Assembly: GCF_963422355.1 (NCBI RefSeq)
Contig: NC_085095.1
Location: 7,186,812 to 7,250,811 of the forward strand
Origin: Corticium candelabrum
Lineage: Eukaryota > Porifera > Homoscleromorpha > Homosclerophorida > Plakinidae
Length of the DNA stretch: 64,000 nt
Direction of reading: 5' to 3'
Positions within the stretch are counted from its first letter, which is position 1. Each line of letters opens with the position of its first letter. The translations under genes and the position numbers were made by a program. Below the pieces are notes generated by a model that had not been told where the DNA came from, made no database searches, and saw nothing but the letters and a program-made list of their open reading frames with translations. Below are positions 24,996-37,000 of the stretch, one piece after another.

Positions 24996-27900
24996 CTAAA
25001 TTAGGTGGGCGTGGCCGTGCGTCACTGCGCCTACGGATATTTTGCTCTTCCAAGTGTGGCAGCCCTGTGAACGTCCTTCCAACAACCCTGTCTTCAGGCC
25101 TTGTTTAAGCACTTGATTGAATCTTTCGACTCCTCCATTTGCTTTTGGATGATACAGTGGTGTGAGAATATGGCGAATACCCCGTTCTCGTAACCACTGC
25201 TGAAACTCATACGACCGGAACTGAGGTCCATTGTCCGTTGTTATCGACTCAGGAAACCCCCACCTAACAATAAGGTCTTCCAAAAACTGCACAACCTCTT
25301 GCGTCCGCACTTGTGAGCACAGTCTTACTTCTGGCCACTTTGATCCCAGATCATGAACTACAATAGCGTATCGCTGGTGAGCCATTGCTATTTGAATTTC
25401 TCCAAAGATATCTACCTGAAGTCGTTGCCACGGTACCGCTGTCCAAGGAGTAGGTTGTAATGGAGCATGTACAGGTTGGCGAGACTTCCCGCTGACAAGG
25501 CAGGGCTCACAATCTCTCACCATTTGCTCAATTTGGCGGTCAATCCCAGGCCACCAGGCAAACTCTCGGCATCTCTGTTTCATACGAACAACCCCCAAGT
25601 GACCCTCATGAGCTAGCTGTAGCACCCGTTTCTGCAGCAACCTTGGTACGACTATTCGATTCCCTCTCATCAGACAACTCGACTTTCCACCCACAGGTGC
25701 CAACTCGTGTCGAACATTCCAAAAAGGACGGGACTCTCCTTTGACATCGTGCCATCCTTCCCGGATGCACCTTAAAACCGTTTGGATTTCTGCATCTGCA
25801 CCTGACTCCCTTTCCATTTCATCCAAGGGTACCCCCGGGCTCCATGTGCTCAACAATAATATACATTCTTCCACATCATCAGAGTCCCATGCTGAATTCT
25901 CAGCTGGAGCTGGTGACCTCGACAGTAGATCAGCAACTTGATTGGAATGACCAGGTCGATATTCCACGCGGAATGTATACTTGTACAGCCGTTCTGTCCA
26001 CCGGTGTAATCGCAATGGCCTTTGACCTGTTCCTGACGCAGATAGCAGTGATACCAAGGCTTGGTGATCGGTACGAAGTACAAACGGTCGTCCAAACAAA
26101 AATACATGCCACTTCTCACACGCCCACACACAGGCCAATGCCTCCCGTTCTCCCACAGCATATTTCTGCTCTGCTGGTGACAACGCACGGGACGCATATG
26201 CCACAGGACGTTCCTGTCCATCTTGTATTTGAGACAATACTGCCCCAATAGCTACTCCAGAAGCGTCACACGACACAAAGGTGTCCGCTGTGGATGAAAA
26301 GTGGGCAAGAACTGGTGCTGATGTGACAAGCTGTTTCAATTTGTCAAATGCCGTTTGACATTCAGTGGACCATTCCCAATGGGCATCCTTCCGTAATAAG
26401 CACCGCAAAGGAGAAGAGATATCAGCATAGCCCTGCACGAACCGGAGGTAGTAATTTGTCATACCGAGGAATGAATTTAGTTCTGTCACTGATGTCGGTT
26501 CTTTCAGTCTTTCAACTGCTTCTATGTTAGATGTTAGAGAACGAATACCACTCGCCGAAATATTGTGTCCCACAAATGATATTTCCTTAACTGCAAAAGT
26601 GCACTTGTCCACATTTAGTGTCAAATTGTGATGTTGTAGTCGTTGAAACACATCATTCAGTCTCTTATTGTGACTTGGTCGATCTGGCCCATGAACGACA
26701 ATATCGTCCATGTAGACAGCAACTCCTGGTATTCCGGCTACGACCGTAACCATGACTTTCTGGAAGGCACTTGGGGCCGATGCCAAACCGAATGGCATTC
26801 TCTTGAACTGGTAAGTCCCCTTATGTGTTACAAATGCTGTAATAAAGCGACTTTCCTCTGCCAAAGGTATTTGCAAGTACCCCTGGTTTAAGTCCAGCTT
26901 CGAAAATACTGTAGATCCATAAAACTCTGCCGCTATGTCTTCCATTGTTGGAAGTGGATGCTTGCCAGGTATGATTGCCTGATTGGCTCTTCGAAGGTCT
27001 ACGCAGAGTCTAATTGCCCCTGATTTCTTCCATACAACTACTAAATTTGAGATCCATGGGGATGAATCCACTTTTTCAATGATATCCAAACTCTCCCAAC
27101 GATCCAACTCCTCTGCCACCCTCTCTCGTAGGGCCAGTGGCAATCTCCTAAGTGGCTGCATAATCGGTGGTACGGTGGTGTTCACTAACGGGCAATGAAC
27201 AAAGTGATTGGCTTTCCCCAATCCACTGAACACCCTAGGCCATCTCCGACTCCAACCTCCCTTAGTAACTCCATCGTTGAGCAAGTCAACCGCTTGTACA
27301 CTATGACTGCCTAGTTCTTCTGGATCCCAACAAATTTGAAATCCCAGGGCATCAAACAAGTCGAGACCTAGTATGTCTGTCCCCTTGTCTGTAATATAGA
27401 ATGGAAACTCTGCTAATTGACATCTCCGGTATCGGACTGGTAGCTTTGCCTTTCCCAACACCTTTATTGGCGATCCTGCATAACCAACTAGCTTTCGATT
27501 TGCTGGTTCCAGCTTACTCCAAGAAAACCATCGATCATATGACCTTTTTGACAGCACTGAAACCTTCGCCCCCAAGTCAATAACAAGTGACAAACTGACA
27601 CCAGCTAACTCGCAAACGCATTGGCGATACTCGAGTGTACTGGACTGACCACCAACAACATTGATTCGAACGGTCTCCAACTCTACCCCTTGCTCATTGC
27701 CACAATCAACTTCCTGGATCTGTGACTGTTTCTTTGACCTACAGCAACGTGCGTAGTGTCCTATTCTCCCACATTTTCTACAGGTCTGTGTTGATGCTGG
27801 GCATGTTGAACCCTTGTGAACCGAGAACCCACAGTTACCACATTTGCCGTCTCCTCTGCTACTCCAGCCGCTTTTACCTGGCCGTGTCTGTACTTGACGA

Positions 27901-28526
27901 ATCCCACGTGACTCCTGTGCCAATTGACCCAAAGCTGTATTAGTTAAACCTCCTGGCACTGCATCCATTACGCTACCTGACACTGTCGCAATAGCTGCTG
28001 AATCCCTAGCCGCCTCTTCCATCCGTGATGCCAGTACAATTGCTTTGTCTAGAGTAAGATCTTCATCTTCTTCCAACAAGCGGTCTCTCACTTTACCACA
28101 AACCGTCTTTTCTATAAGTTGATCCCTAATCATTTCGTCATGCAACGGTCCAAACTTGCAAGTGGCTGCTAGCTGTCTCAGAGCAAACACATATTGCTTC
28201 ACGGACTCTCCTTGATGTTGCTTTCTTTGTCGGAATTTGAATCTCTCGACCATAGAATTGAGTCTCGGTCCGAACAACGTCGCACACACATCACGTAACT
28301 GAACGTATGATTCCGTCTCTGTCTCCGTCGAAAGTATCCGCTGCCCTTCCAGTCCTAAGCAATGAGTCAAAAGGGCGCGTAGTCGAGGCTTGTTGTCTGC
28401 TTCGTCTTTGATTGCCGCGGCTGCCACGTAGGTGTCAAAAGCGGACAACCAATGCTTCCATGGCACCGCCGGTTCCCCCGGGTGTGGAAGGAAAGGAGGA
28501 GGCGGGTGAATGCCTGAAGTCGCCAT
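24996..28526 (-). pseudogene. Gag-pol of the young Ty3/gypsy element, truncated by the hAT insertion
   Basis: One long frame starting at the ATG at 28,526, just after the primer-binding site. Order: capsid-like region; two CCHC knuckles (CGNCGFSVHKGSTC, CRKCGRIGHYARCC); protease with VIDLGAKVSVL, where Leu replaces the usual Ser/Thr after the catalytic Asp; reverse transcriptase with YMDDIVVHG; RNase H with SCDASGVAIGAVL; and integrase with its HHCC zinc module, TTDNGPQF and HPKANGGVERF. After about 25,067 the frame reads a few residues of the inserted transposon and stops. Gag and pol share one frame, as in some gypsy lineages. Family functions are known; this copy is interrupted. Confidence 0.9.
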
Positions 28527-28541
28527 CCTCGTCGCCAATAT

Positions 28542-28690
28542 TGTCGTGTATTCACTCAATGTACTATTCAACACACGTTAACGGCCGCTACTCTAACACT
28601 GACTCAAACACCGGTTCAGTCATCCTTTATCTACCGCAAAACCCCAGTTCCCGTATGCTAGCAAGCATCTACAAACACTGTGACACAACA
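28542..28690 (-). repeat. 5' LTR of the young Ty3/gypsy element
   Basis: 149 bp, apparently identical to the other LTR. Confidence 0.9.
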
Positions 28691-28878
28691 ACGTTCTGCC
28701 GTAACAACAGTACGATGAGCACCAACATCAGCCCGTAGGTATAGTAGCCAGCGGTGATGACTATAACATTAGCCAAAAGAACGCCTCAGATCTACGTCTG
28801 AAGAGAGAAAATCACTCGAGATCAGGTGACCGAGATTATGTCCCGTGAGTCATCCGTCTTCTTCGTTGTCTGCGAGAG

Positions 28879-30269
28879 TACAGCGACGCCTCTGTTATCG
28901 GACACCATCAATCATCGGACAGCCGTGCAAGAAGTAAACGAAGTAAGACTGAGCTTTGCTAAAGCCCACAGTAAGAAGAATTAGTAGAGACTGTGATTCC
29001 AGACGCGGGACTTCCAATTGCAAAGGCTTGAAACGGTTATGCTAGGACGGTAAACGTGATCCTTCTCTGCGATCCCGTTCATCGGACACCACCATCATTC
29101 ACCGGACAAGACCTCCCTCATGAAAACGCAGAGGCAATTCTGCAACTTCACACCTGAGATAGGATTATAGGTGACTAGCTAACACAACAACACTTCACCA
29201 GTCTACCAAACAACCATAGAATTTATGTTCGAACAGGTCCCGTATACTCTTACAGTGCGACCCGTACAACAGAGCTAGATCTCTCAAGTTCAACCACGCA
29301 TACATACTCCTATCGTGGCAGAGCTTTGCCCTACATTGTAGCTCCAGTCGAACAGAAGCCCTCAGTATCTGACCGGCACACGGGCCCCAGTGCCCCAGTT
29401 GTTGTGACTCCCTCTTATGCCGCAAACTCAAGAAGGGGACACATACAAGACTTCTCACAGAAGTAATGCAACGTGTAAGTGCAAATACTCTGTACCAACT
29501 GCTTCCAGAGATACCAAGGGTTCTGCGCTAGAGGTATCTAACCAGTCACACAAACATGGATGTCGACGGTACGTACGTACGGCCTAGACTAGCTACGTAC
29601 GTCAGTTACTGTGCTTGAATATTTCTAAGACATGTACAGTATGCGCAAACCGCTATTGCAACAAACTAGTACGATACGCAGTTGTAATTACAGCATGCAG
29701 ATGCCCATAGCATAGGAGAGATATTGATCTGTGTGAGAGCAGGGAAAGCTGCCAGTTAGCACCCTGTGACAACAAGGAAGAGGCACTTCTTGACCATTGT
29801 GGCTTCACCTACATACACAGAGAGATCTGAGAACACTGCTAGTAGACATTTTGAACCATCTTCCTACACAACTTTAGTTAATTAATATTAAGTTACTATT
29901 TTCACGTAATTACTATGGTTTTACACAGTGTATACCACAATAGTGTACATGTATGTACTGCTTTCAAGTCACCATAGGTGTATTACGTATATTACTGCAG
30001 TGTACACATTACAAGGCTAAACATCTTCAAGTTAGAGCCTCTACACGTATGTTACACATATTGTCCGAACGATTGTCCACTAGATCGCGAAAACACATGC
30101 AATATCTAGATGGCGCGAAGCAGCACCGCCCTGACACCACAAGTCACGCCCAAATCTGGCTGCCATCTGTCATGAGTCCTGCTCGATACCCGTGATACGG
30201 TAGACTCCGTCGAGAGGATTGACTATCTGGGGAATGACGAAGGCGGGGAGAGACTGGCTCGAGTCTAAA
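28879..30269. other. Intergenic region, no supported gene
   Basis: Beyond the foldback arm. A degenerate short repeat (ATCGGACACCA / ATCGGACAGCC / CACCGGACAAG) recurs at 28,897-29,106. A short plus-strand frame at 29,370-29,531 has CPSCCDSLLCRKLKKG but no convincing start or family. The rest shows nothing I can assign. Confidence 0.4.
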
Positions 30270-30835
30270 GCTGGATTTACAATATGGGAACGCTTGAGCG
30301 TCGCGTCGCGTGCGTCTTGTCATGTTGTCTTGCGTGGGAGTGGCACGTATCGCGTCACACGCGTCGTATCATTCACAATACGATTTCAGCGCGCGGTAGA
30401 CGTCGCTGCCTGAATTATTGAACTGACCACTCGCGCTTCGATTTTCTACTAGCACAACTCTGCCGGAACCCGAACTTGCTCAAACTCAATTTCTGCGCGT
30501 TCTCCCATGCACGCAGGTCTTTGTACATCTTGCAGATGATCATCCACAAGCAAGAACAGCTCCATACACAATCTAAAGACCGCTCAACGTCGAGTACAGC
30601 GCCGAAATCAATAACCATTGCTCACGGAAGCCACACGTGCATTTATAGTTGGCTGTGATTGGTCGAGATCAAGGTGCTACTTCCGACGCGACGTGAACAG
30701 CTTCCGGTTCGACGCTCAAACAGAATTTGGTTCTATTTGGACGCGTCGCGTCGCGTCGACCATTTACAATTTGAATTTGTACTACGCGACGTGACGCGAC
30801 GCGACGCTCAAGCGTTTGCATATTGTAAATCCAGC
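30270..30835. mobile_element. MITE, 566 bp, with about 40-bp GC-rich inverted ends
   Basis: The left end reads GCTGGATTTACAATATG then AACGCTTGAGCGTCGCG. The reverse complement of the right end reads the same with two or three changes. CGTCGCG-type subrepeats lie inside both ends. No transposase. A clear target duplication was not resolved (TCTAAA against CTAGGG). It abuts the ROCO1 upstream region, within 250 bp of the start codon. Confidence 0.75.
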
Positions 30836-31080
30836 CTAGGGCGCCTACAGATACCGTACAACTAGTATCAATCAATCTAGCTTACAAGTAAAGACAAAAT
30901 GACTCAGGAAAAGTAGAAAACAAGGGGACGGTAAACACGAAAATAAACGAACGTGTACAAAACAGTCACGTGAATGATCATGTGACTCAGCGTTTTGAAG
31001 AATCGTTGATATCAGTGCGTAATGCGATAGCGTGCCACGTCATATCGTCTTGAGCTTACGAGTCGCATGATCTGCTAGAC
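30836..31080 (+). promoter_or_regulatory. ROCO1 upstream region, conserved with ROCO2
   Basis: About 240 bp match 57,785-58,029 upstream of ROCO2, starting at GGCGCCTAC. A CACGTG E-box-like site and the imperfect palindrome GTCACGTGAATGATCATGTGAC lie about 115 bp before the start codon in both. Everything further upstream differs between the genes. Promoter function is inferred from position and conservation. Confidence 0.45.
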
Positions 31081-34000
31081 ATGGCGTTGCCACGCGTTGA
31101 GGCGCGACAGTTGGAAATGTTTTTACCGAGAGTTAACGAGCACAACAGGTTGGAATTGGATCTTCTAGATGCACACTTGTTTGCATTTCCTGAAGAAATA
31201 TGTGAGACGAGCGGACTGGAGGTATTGAAACTTTGTACAGACGACATACACTCTATACCCGAAGGCATTGCCAAACTGAGGAAACTAGAAGAAATTCATT
31301 TGCATACAAGTGATTACCACAATTCCAGAACTTCCTACTTCTCACCGCGGCTTACACCCATTGGTCTCCAGGAGGTCCCTACTGTTGTTTCTCTTCTTCC
31401 ATGTCTCAAGGTTTTGTCTGTGTGTGGTAACCGTGGCAATCCATTGCTGTTTGATGAGCTAATGTCATGTCAACTGCCCAGTACTCTTGTGGAAGTGGAA
31501 ATGGTGGAATGTGGTTTGGAACAAGCAACTTTGTCTATGATCTGCAACAATGTGAAACTGAGCAAAGTGAATTTAGCACGCAACTATCTGCGGTCCTTCA
31601 AATATTGCAACACAGAGATGATAAGAGAGGCAACAGTCTTGAATGATCTAGAAGAGCTGGATTTGTCACGGAACAGAAATCTTGAGACATTCTCATGTAC
31701 AGGTCTTACCAAGTTGAAAAAGTTAAATTTGAGTTGGTGTAACATACGGCAGCTGCCAGCTGAATTGAATGATCTTCATGATCTAGAAGAGCTGGATTTG
31801 TCACAGAACGAAATTCTTCAGCCATTCTCATGTACAGGTCTTACCAAGTTGAAAAAGTTAAATTTGAGTAGGTGTAACATACAGCAGCTGCCAGCTGAAT
31901 CGAATGATCTTCATGACCTAGAAGAGCTGAATGTGTCATTGAATGAAAATCTTCAGCCATTCTCATGTACAGGTCTTACCAAGTTGAAAAAGTTAGATTT
32001 GAGTAGGTGTAACATACAGCAGCTGCCAGCTGAATGGAATGATCTTCATGATCTAGAAGAGCTGGATTTGTCACGGAACAAAAATCTTCAGCCATTCTCA
32101 TGTACAGGTCTTACCAAGTTGAAAAAGTTAGATTTGAGTAGGTGTAACATACAGCAGCTGCCAGCTGAATGGAATGATCTTCATGATCTAGAAGAGCTGG
32201 ATTTGTCACGGAACGAAAATCTTCAGACATTCTCATGTACAGGTCTTACCAAGTTGAAAAAGTTAGATTTGATTGTGTGTAACATACAGCAGCTGCCAGC
32301 TGAATTGAATGATCTTCATGACCTAGAAGAGCTGAATGTGTCAGGGAACAGAAATCTTCAGCCATTCTCATGTACAGGTCTTACCAAGTTGAAAAAGTTA
32401 GATTTGAGTGTGTGTAACATACAGCAGCTGCCAGCTGAATGGAATGATCTTCATGATCTAGAAGAGCTGGATTTGTCATGGAACAAAAATCTTCAGATAT
32501 TCTCATGTACAGGTCTTACCAAGTTGAAAAAGTTACATTTGAGTGGGTGTAACATACAGCAGCTGCCAGCTGAATTGAATGATCTTCATGATCTAGAAGA
32601 GCTGGATTTGACAGGGAATGAAAATCTTCAGCCATTCTCATGTACAGGTCTTACCAAGTTGAAAAAGTTAAATTTGAGTTTGTGTAACATACAGCAGCTG
32701 CCAGCTGAATTGAATGATCTTCTTGATCTAGAAGTGCTGGCTTTGTCAGAAATCAAACTAGAAGTATTTCCCACAGTTTCATGTTTGCAGTGGAAACATT
32801 TACGAACATTGAATTTATCTGGTAACATGAGATTGTTGTGTCTTCCCAGCAATGTATGGAATGGACTGAACTTGTGGAGATTGGATCTAAGCAATTGTGG
32901 TATAGAAAGTGTACCAAATACAGGTAAATAGTAATATGACTTGTGACTGTTATAACTAGAGAAAGATACCACTAATTTAGTCATGTACAATACTTTCTTG
33001 AGTGACATTCATTATATTATGCATTATTACTCTGAAACAAGTTTGCTTGTTTCTAATAACAAGAAAAATTTGTTCAATTTGTTTGTTGTCATAGTAGTAA
33101 TTTACTCCTAAATGTCTGAATAAGTGGCTGTCTGTAAAGCCAGCCAGTGTGGTATATCAAACACAATACAACTTAAGTGTTGTTGACAAACAAAATTAGA
33201 GAGTTAAGTGTCTTTGTCCAAATTATTGTTTTTTCTTGTTTTGCACTGTTACTTTACCTAATTTGGCAAGGCTGTATTTGGCCAAATCTGCTTATTTGAT
33301 GTCATATGGGGAAGATGTCAGAGAAGTTTTCGACAGGTGTGATCTGATAAGTACATGTATCATTTAATGGTTGATAGTTTGGGAGCAGGGATGGTTGGTT
33401 TTGGAATTAAGTACTGTCAACTTCATAACTAAAATTGTCTTGTTGAAGCCTCGCAAGCGCCTCTGTTTGACTAGGCGCTTGGGCTCTTAATCAAGCACAA
33501 AGGCTATAGATTTGTTTGATATACATTAATAAGCATCTCTGGCATTTACCATTTACGGTACTTATATTCTATGGTCTTGAAAGTTTGTCTGTGTGTTTGC
33601 CTTTCTTGTTCTTGTGGTCTTTAGATAATGTTCAACAGTTGTAGTGTTCAAACAATTTTGATGTTACATTGTCATTTGTCCAGCATGTGTGTTCAAAGTG
33701 TCGTTTATGAAAGCGATAATTATTTGTTTAATCAAGTATAGTATTTATAACATATGTTATCTTAAACTTTTGTAAGGTCACATTCTTATCAGCCAATCAG
33801 CTTAATTAACAGGCGTAAATAGGCTAGTTAACTTTCACTTGTTTGGCTGTAATTGTTGGAGTGTGAGTTATATCAATAAGAGTGAGAGGTGACGGGCAGT
33901 TACAATTGTGTATAAATGTGATGAAGTATGGTGTTGTATAGGCAAAGCAAAGGCTAATTTTTGAGGGAAGCCCGAGTAGTGGAGGGGAGTATTGTGGTAT

Positions 34001-37000
34001 TGTCGATCCTGCCATGTTCTAAGTGTTTTGTTGCATGTTGTCTTGCATGTTGCCTCTCTCTTGCCACATTCTATATATTAACAAACACTTGAGCCATTAC
34101 AATACAGAGGTTTTAGGTGTATTCACCTGTAAATAGACTGTTGCTATGTGTATTGACCCGTTGCTATGTGTATTGACCCATTGCTATGTGTAATACCTGG
34201 ATGCTCTAAAAATAATCCTAGCAACAGTATGAATACACTTGACAACATGCAATGAAATAGGTTTATAGATGATTTGTCATTGTTTGCTAATCAATAAGTA
34301 ACTTACTAATAAATTAGTTGCATTTCACATTGTCGATTGCACTTGTACAATAAAATCTGTAACCATTTTAGTTATCATTAACTTATTTACGTTTGTAAGG
34401 TTAAACTAGAGTGTTGGATGATTTCGTCTTAATTATGGATGGTAAGTGTGGCATGCACGTAGTTGGTAAGTTTGCTGCTTTGTGATGTGAATATGATAAA
34501 TGTTGTGTTTAGTAGACTAACAGATAAGAGTTTATAGCATAATAGATAATGGAGTAAAACAGAGGTGAAGTGTGTTATCAAGATGATAAGACAGAATGCC
34601 TAATGAATGAAGTGATTGAAACTTACTTGTATTTGTTTCTTTGTAAAATGATTATTGGGTTTCAGTCTACACCATATGTACTTGTTTACTCAATGTTTTG
34701 TTTTGCTTAACAAATGTTGTCATATGTACTTGTAGAAGTCACAATTAAAGAAGTCAACATATCAGGAACTTCAGTCACTCATCTTCCTAAGGAATTTGTC
34801 TTTAGCTCCAAACTTAAGGAATTGAAAGTGGATGGATGCCCATTAGTGTTTCCACCCATTGAAGTGTGCAACAGAGGCATTGATTCTATAAGAGAATATT
34901 TCCGTGACCTGGATAAGGTGGGTGGAGTGCGACGTGGCAGAATAAAGATTCTAGTGATGGGAACTACAATGGCAGGAAAAACAAGCTTTGTTGAAGCACT
35001 GGAGAGTGGTAAACCATTTCTGGCAGAACCCGATGAGAGAACTATAGGGGTAGTAGAAAAAGTGATGAAGCTGGATGATAAAATAGAATGCAAACTCCTT
35101 GACAGTGGTGGCCATAGAGCGTACATGCTAACTAACCAGCTGTTCATCAGTGACAATTCATTGGTATTGATTGTTGTTGACAGCAATCAGTATAAGTTTA
35201 CTCAACAATGTTTTCGACAAAATATTGCAGATTTCCTGCAAGTTGTGTATGACCGAAACAGCAGAGCTCACATTGCTATTGTTGTGAGTAAAGTTGATCT
35301 GATGGTCGACATGTCAAGAGAAGAAATGAGTAGAAAGTGGAGTGAACATCTGGACACTTGTCTACGTCAATTCTTGAAGATCAGACGAGCTGAGATTGAT
35401 CGAATGAAAGAAATCGTTGCAGCTGGTGATTCTCCAAAGAACAAATACGTATCAGAACGTCTTCACTTTTTTGACTTTCAGCGAATAAGTGTTGACAAAA
35501 ATGTGCTATTGACGAGTGCCTCGACACATGAGGGAATGGTCAGTGTGAAGAATCGTTTACGAGAACTGTGTGGTAATGCAAAGCTGCTGCCTTCATTGCA
35601 CACAGAGTTGCCGTCATCATGGGTGACTGTAGAAGACGAGTTGATTAAACCACAACCTCACACGTTTGTCCCCATTACAGATGTCTCTTATGCAATGCAA
35701 CTGTGTGTAGAACACGGACTGACAGAAGAAAGCTGTCGTGAGTTGCTAAACTATCTGAACCAGGTAGGAAGCATTCTGTATTACTCTCATCACCCGACTT
35801 TAGCAGAAGTTCTGTTTCCTGTACCACCATTTGTGGTCAGTTTACTGAAAGCTGTTTTCAGACATGATCACGAATCTTTAAAATATGACGATCGGTTTAG
35901 TGGGGTAAATATAGGTTCTCAGAAGTTTAAGGAGATGAGAAATGATCTTGTTTTTAATGGCATTGCTAGGATATCTATGCTGCTGGCACTGTGGAGTGAG
36001 TTCCATCTTACTGCAGATCGTCATGTTGACGTGTTTATTAAGCTTTTTCTTGCTCTCGACTTTGGTTATCTAACTGGCTCATCAGATGTAGTTCAGGAAC
36101 TGGCACACCCTCTGGGAAGACGTCAGATCACTTTAACTCCGCCAAGTAGCACCAACCCGACATCAGATTTATCTGGTCACACAATAGAACAAAATCGTCA
36201 TCAAGAGCAAACAGACTGTTGCAAAGAAATGATTTCTAAGCTAAAACAACATAATGTTGGCTTGTTGTTGCCATGGTTACTCAATGATGAGAAACCAGAG
36301 GATGTTAATGACCTTTGGCCTCTAGATATACCACATGGAGTCATGCAAGTTGCTGTTGAATACTCATTTGCATATGATTGTCCATTGGGTGTGTTTGAAC
36401 GACTGTCTGCTCGTTGCCATCGTCACTCCAATTTTATTTGTCACTGGAGCAGTGGACTGCTGATGTGTTATGGTGCAGTGACTTTGCTTATCAATTGCAG
36501 CAAGAATACTTCACCTGGCTCTATATGTCTCAGTGGTAGAGTAGTCAAGTCACATTACAGTGTTGGCAGATTGTGGCATGTTCTTCTTCGTTGTGTGTCA
36601 GACATGGAGGATCTCCTCCAGTCTGTTCCTGGTGTTCTCCCTGATAGATTCATCTACAGTGGAAGTTCTTCTAGCACAAGTAGAAAGTCTCTCCTCAGAC
36701 GACCTAAGCAGTTTGTGCCAAATGAATCGTGGGGAACATTTGCTGTAGATGCTGTAGCAGGAAAATACAGTGCAGAGATGTCCAAACACATCCAAGCAGT
36801 ACAACAGGGTAAACAACAAACACGAATCCTGTCTTCACATAGAATGTGTTTATGTGTAGTTTTGTATTTATTTAGTGTGTCCAAGTGTAAAGAAAGGTAT
36901 TTCTTTATGTCACGTTTTGTCTTCGGAAAGTGCAACTCCAGTGGATCGATTGGATCTCCACCAGATAGCAGCAGATGTTGGAGAGTTCTGGCCTAACCTA

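Larger units (their letters stand above)
21547..25067 (+). mobile_element. Autonomous hAT-like DNA transposon, 3.5 kb
   Basis: Ends are imperfect inverted repeats, CTGGGCTGCCAC at the left and CAGGGCTGCCAC read from the right. It is flanked by a 6-bp direct repeat, TGAACG (21,541-21,546 and 25,068-25,073), and interrupts pol of the LTR element. Several CCTACGGA or CCGTAGG motifs lie just inside the ends (21,560-21,640 and near 25,031) as possible transposase-binding subterminal repeats. It carries one long intronless gene. A 6-bp duplication is unusual for hAT elements, which normally make 8 bp. Confidence 0.82.
20733..28690 (-). mobile_element. Young Ty3/gypsy LTR retrotransposon, split by a hAT-like element
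   Basis: The two 149-bp LTRs (20,733-20,881 and 28,542-28,690) appear identical by eye. The insertion is flanked by a perfect 5-bp duplication, ACGTT (20,728-20,732 and 28,691-28,695). The minus-strand order is LTR, primer-binding-site-like TGGCGACGAGGATGG, gag-pol, purine tract (AGAAGGGGGAGAAAA), LTR. The left foldback arm shows the unoccupied site. Identical LTRs imply a recent insertion. Pol is disrupted only by the hAT-like element at 21,547-25,067. Confidence 0.92.
14287..28878. mobile_element. Foldback-type element with long inverted arms, carrying nested insertions
   Basis: The left arm (14,287-15,821) is the reverse complement of the right arm (18,157-28,878) once two insertions in the right arm are removed (about 19,640-20,527 and 20,733-28,690). 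Each arm holds tandem subunits of about 332 bp, two in the left arm and three in the right, which accounts for the difference in arm length. A central loop (15,822-18,156) separates the arms. No transposase was recognised, so mobility would depend on another element. A foldback-like class is inferred from structure only; the outer ends and target duplication are not clearly defined. Confidence 0.65.

Noticed and set aside
25741..28000. Several plus-strand frames opposite gag-pol
   Set aside because: Antisense shadows of a clear gag-pol frame with no domains of their own.
29195..29458. 87-residue minus-strand frame, and a plus-strand CxxC frame overlapping it
   Set aside because: Neither has a convincing start, splice context or recognisable family.
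34714..36996. Separate GTPase gene starting at 34,714
   Set aside because: The first residues come from intron sequence. A TGTAG acceptor at 34,735 and matching phase join it to the LRR exon of ROCO1.
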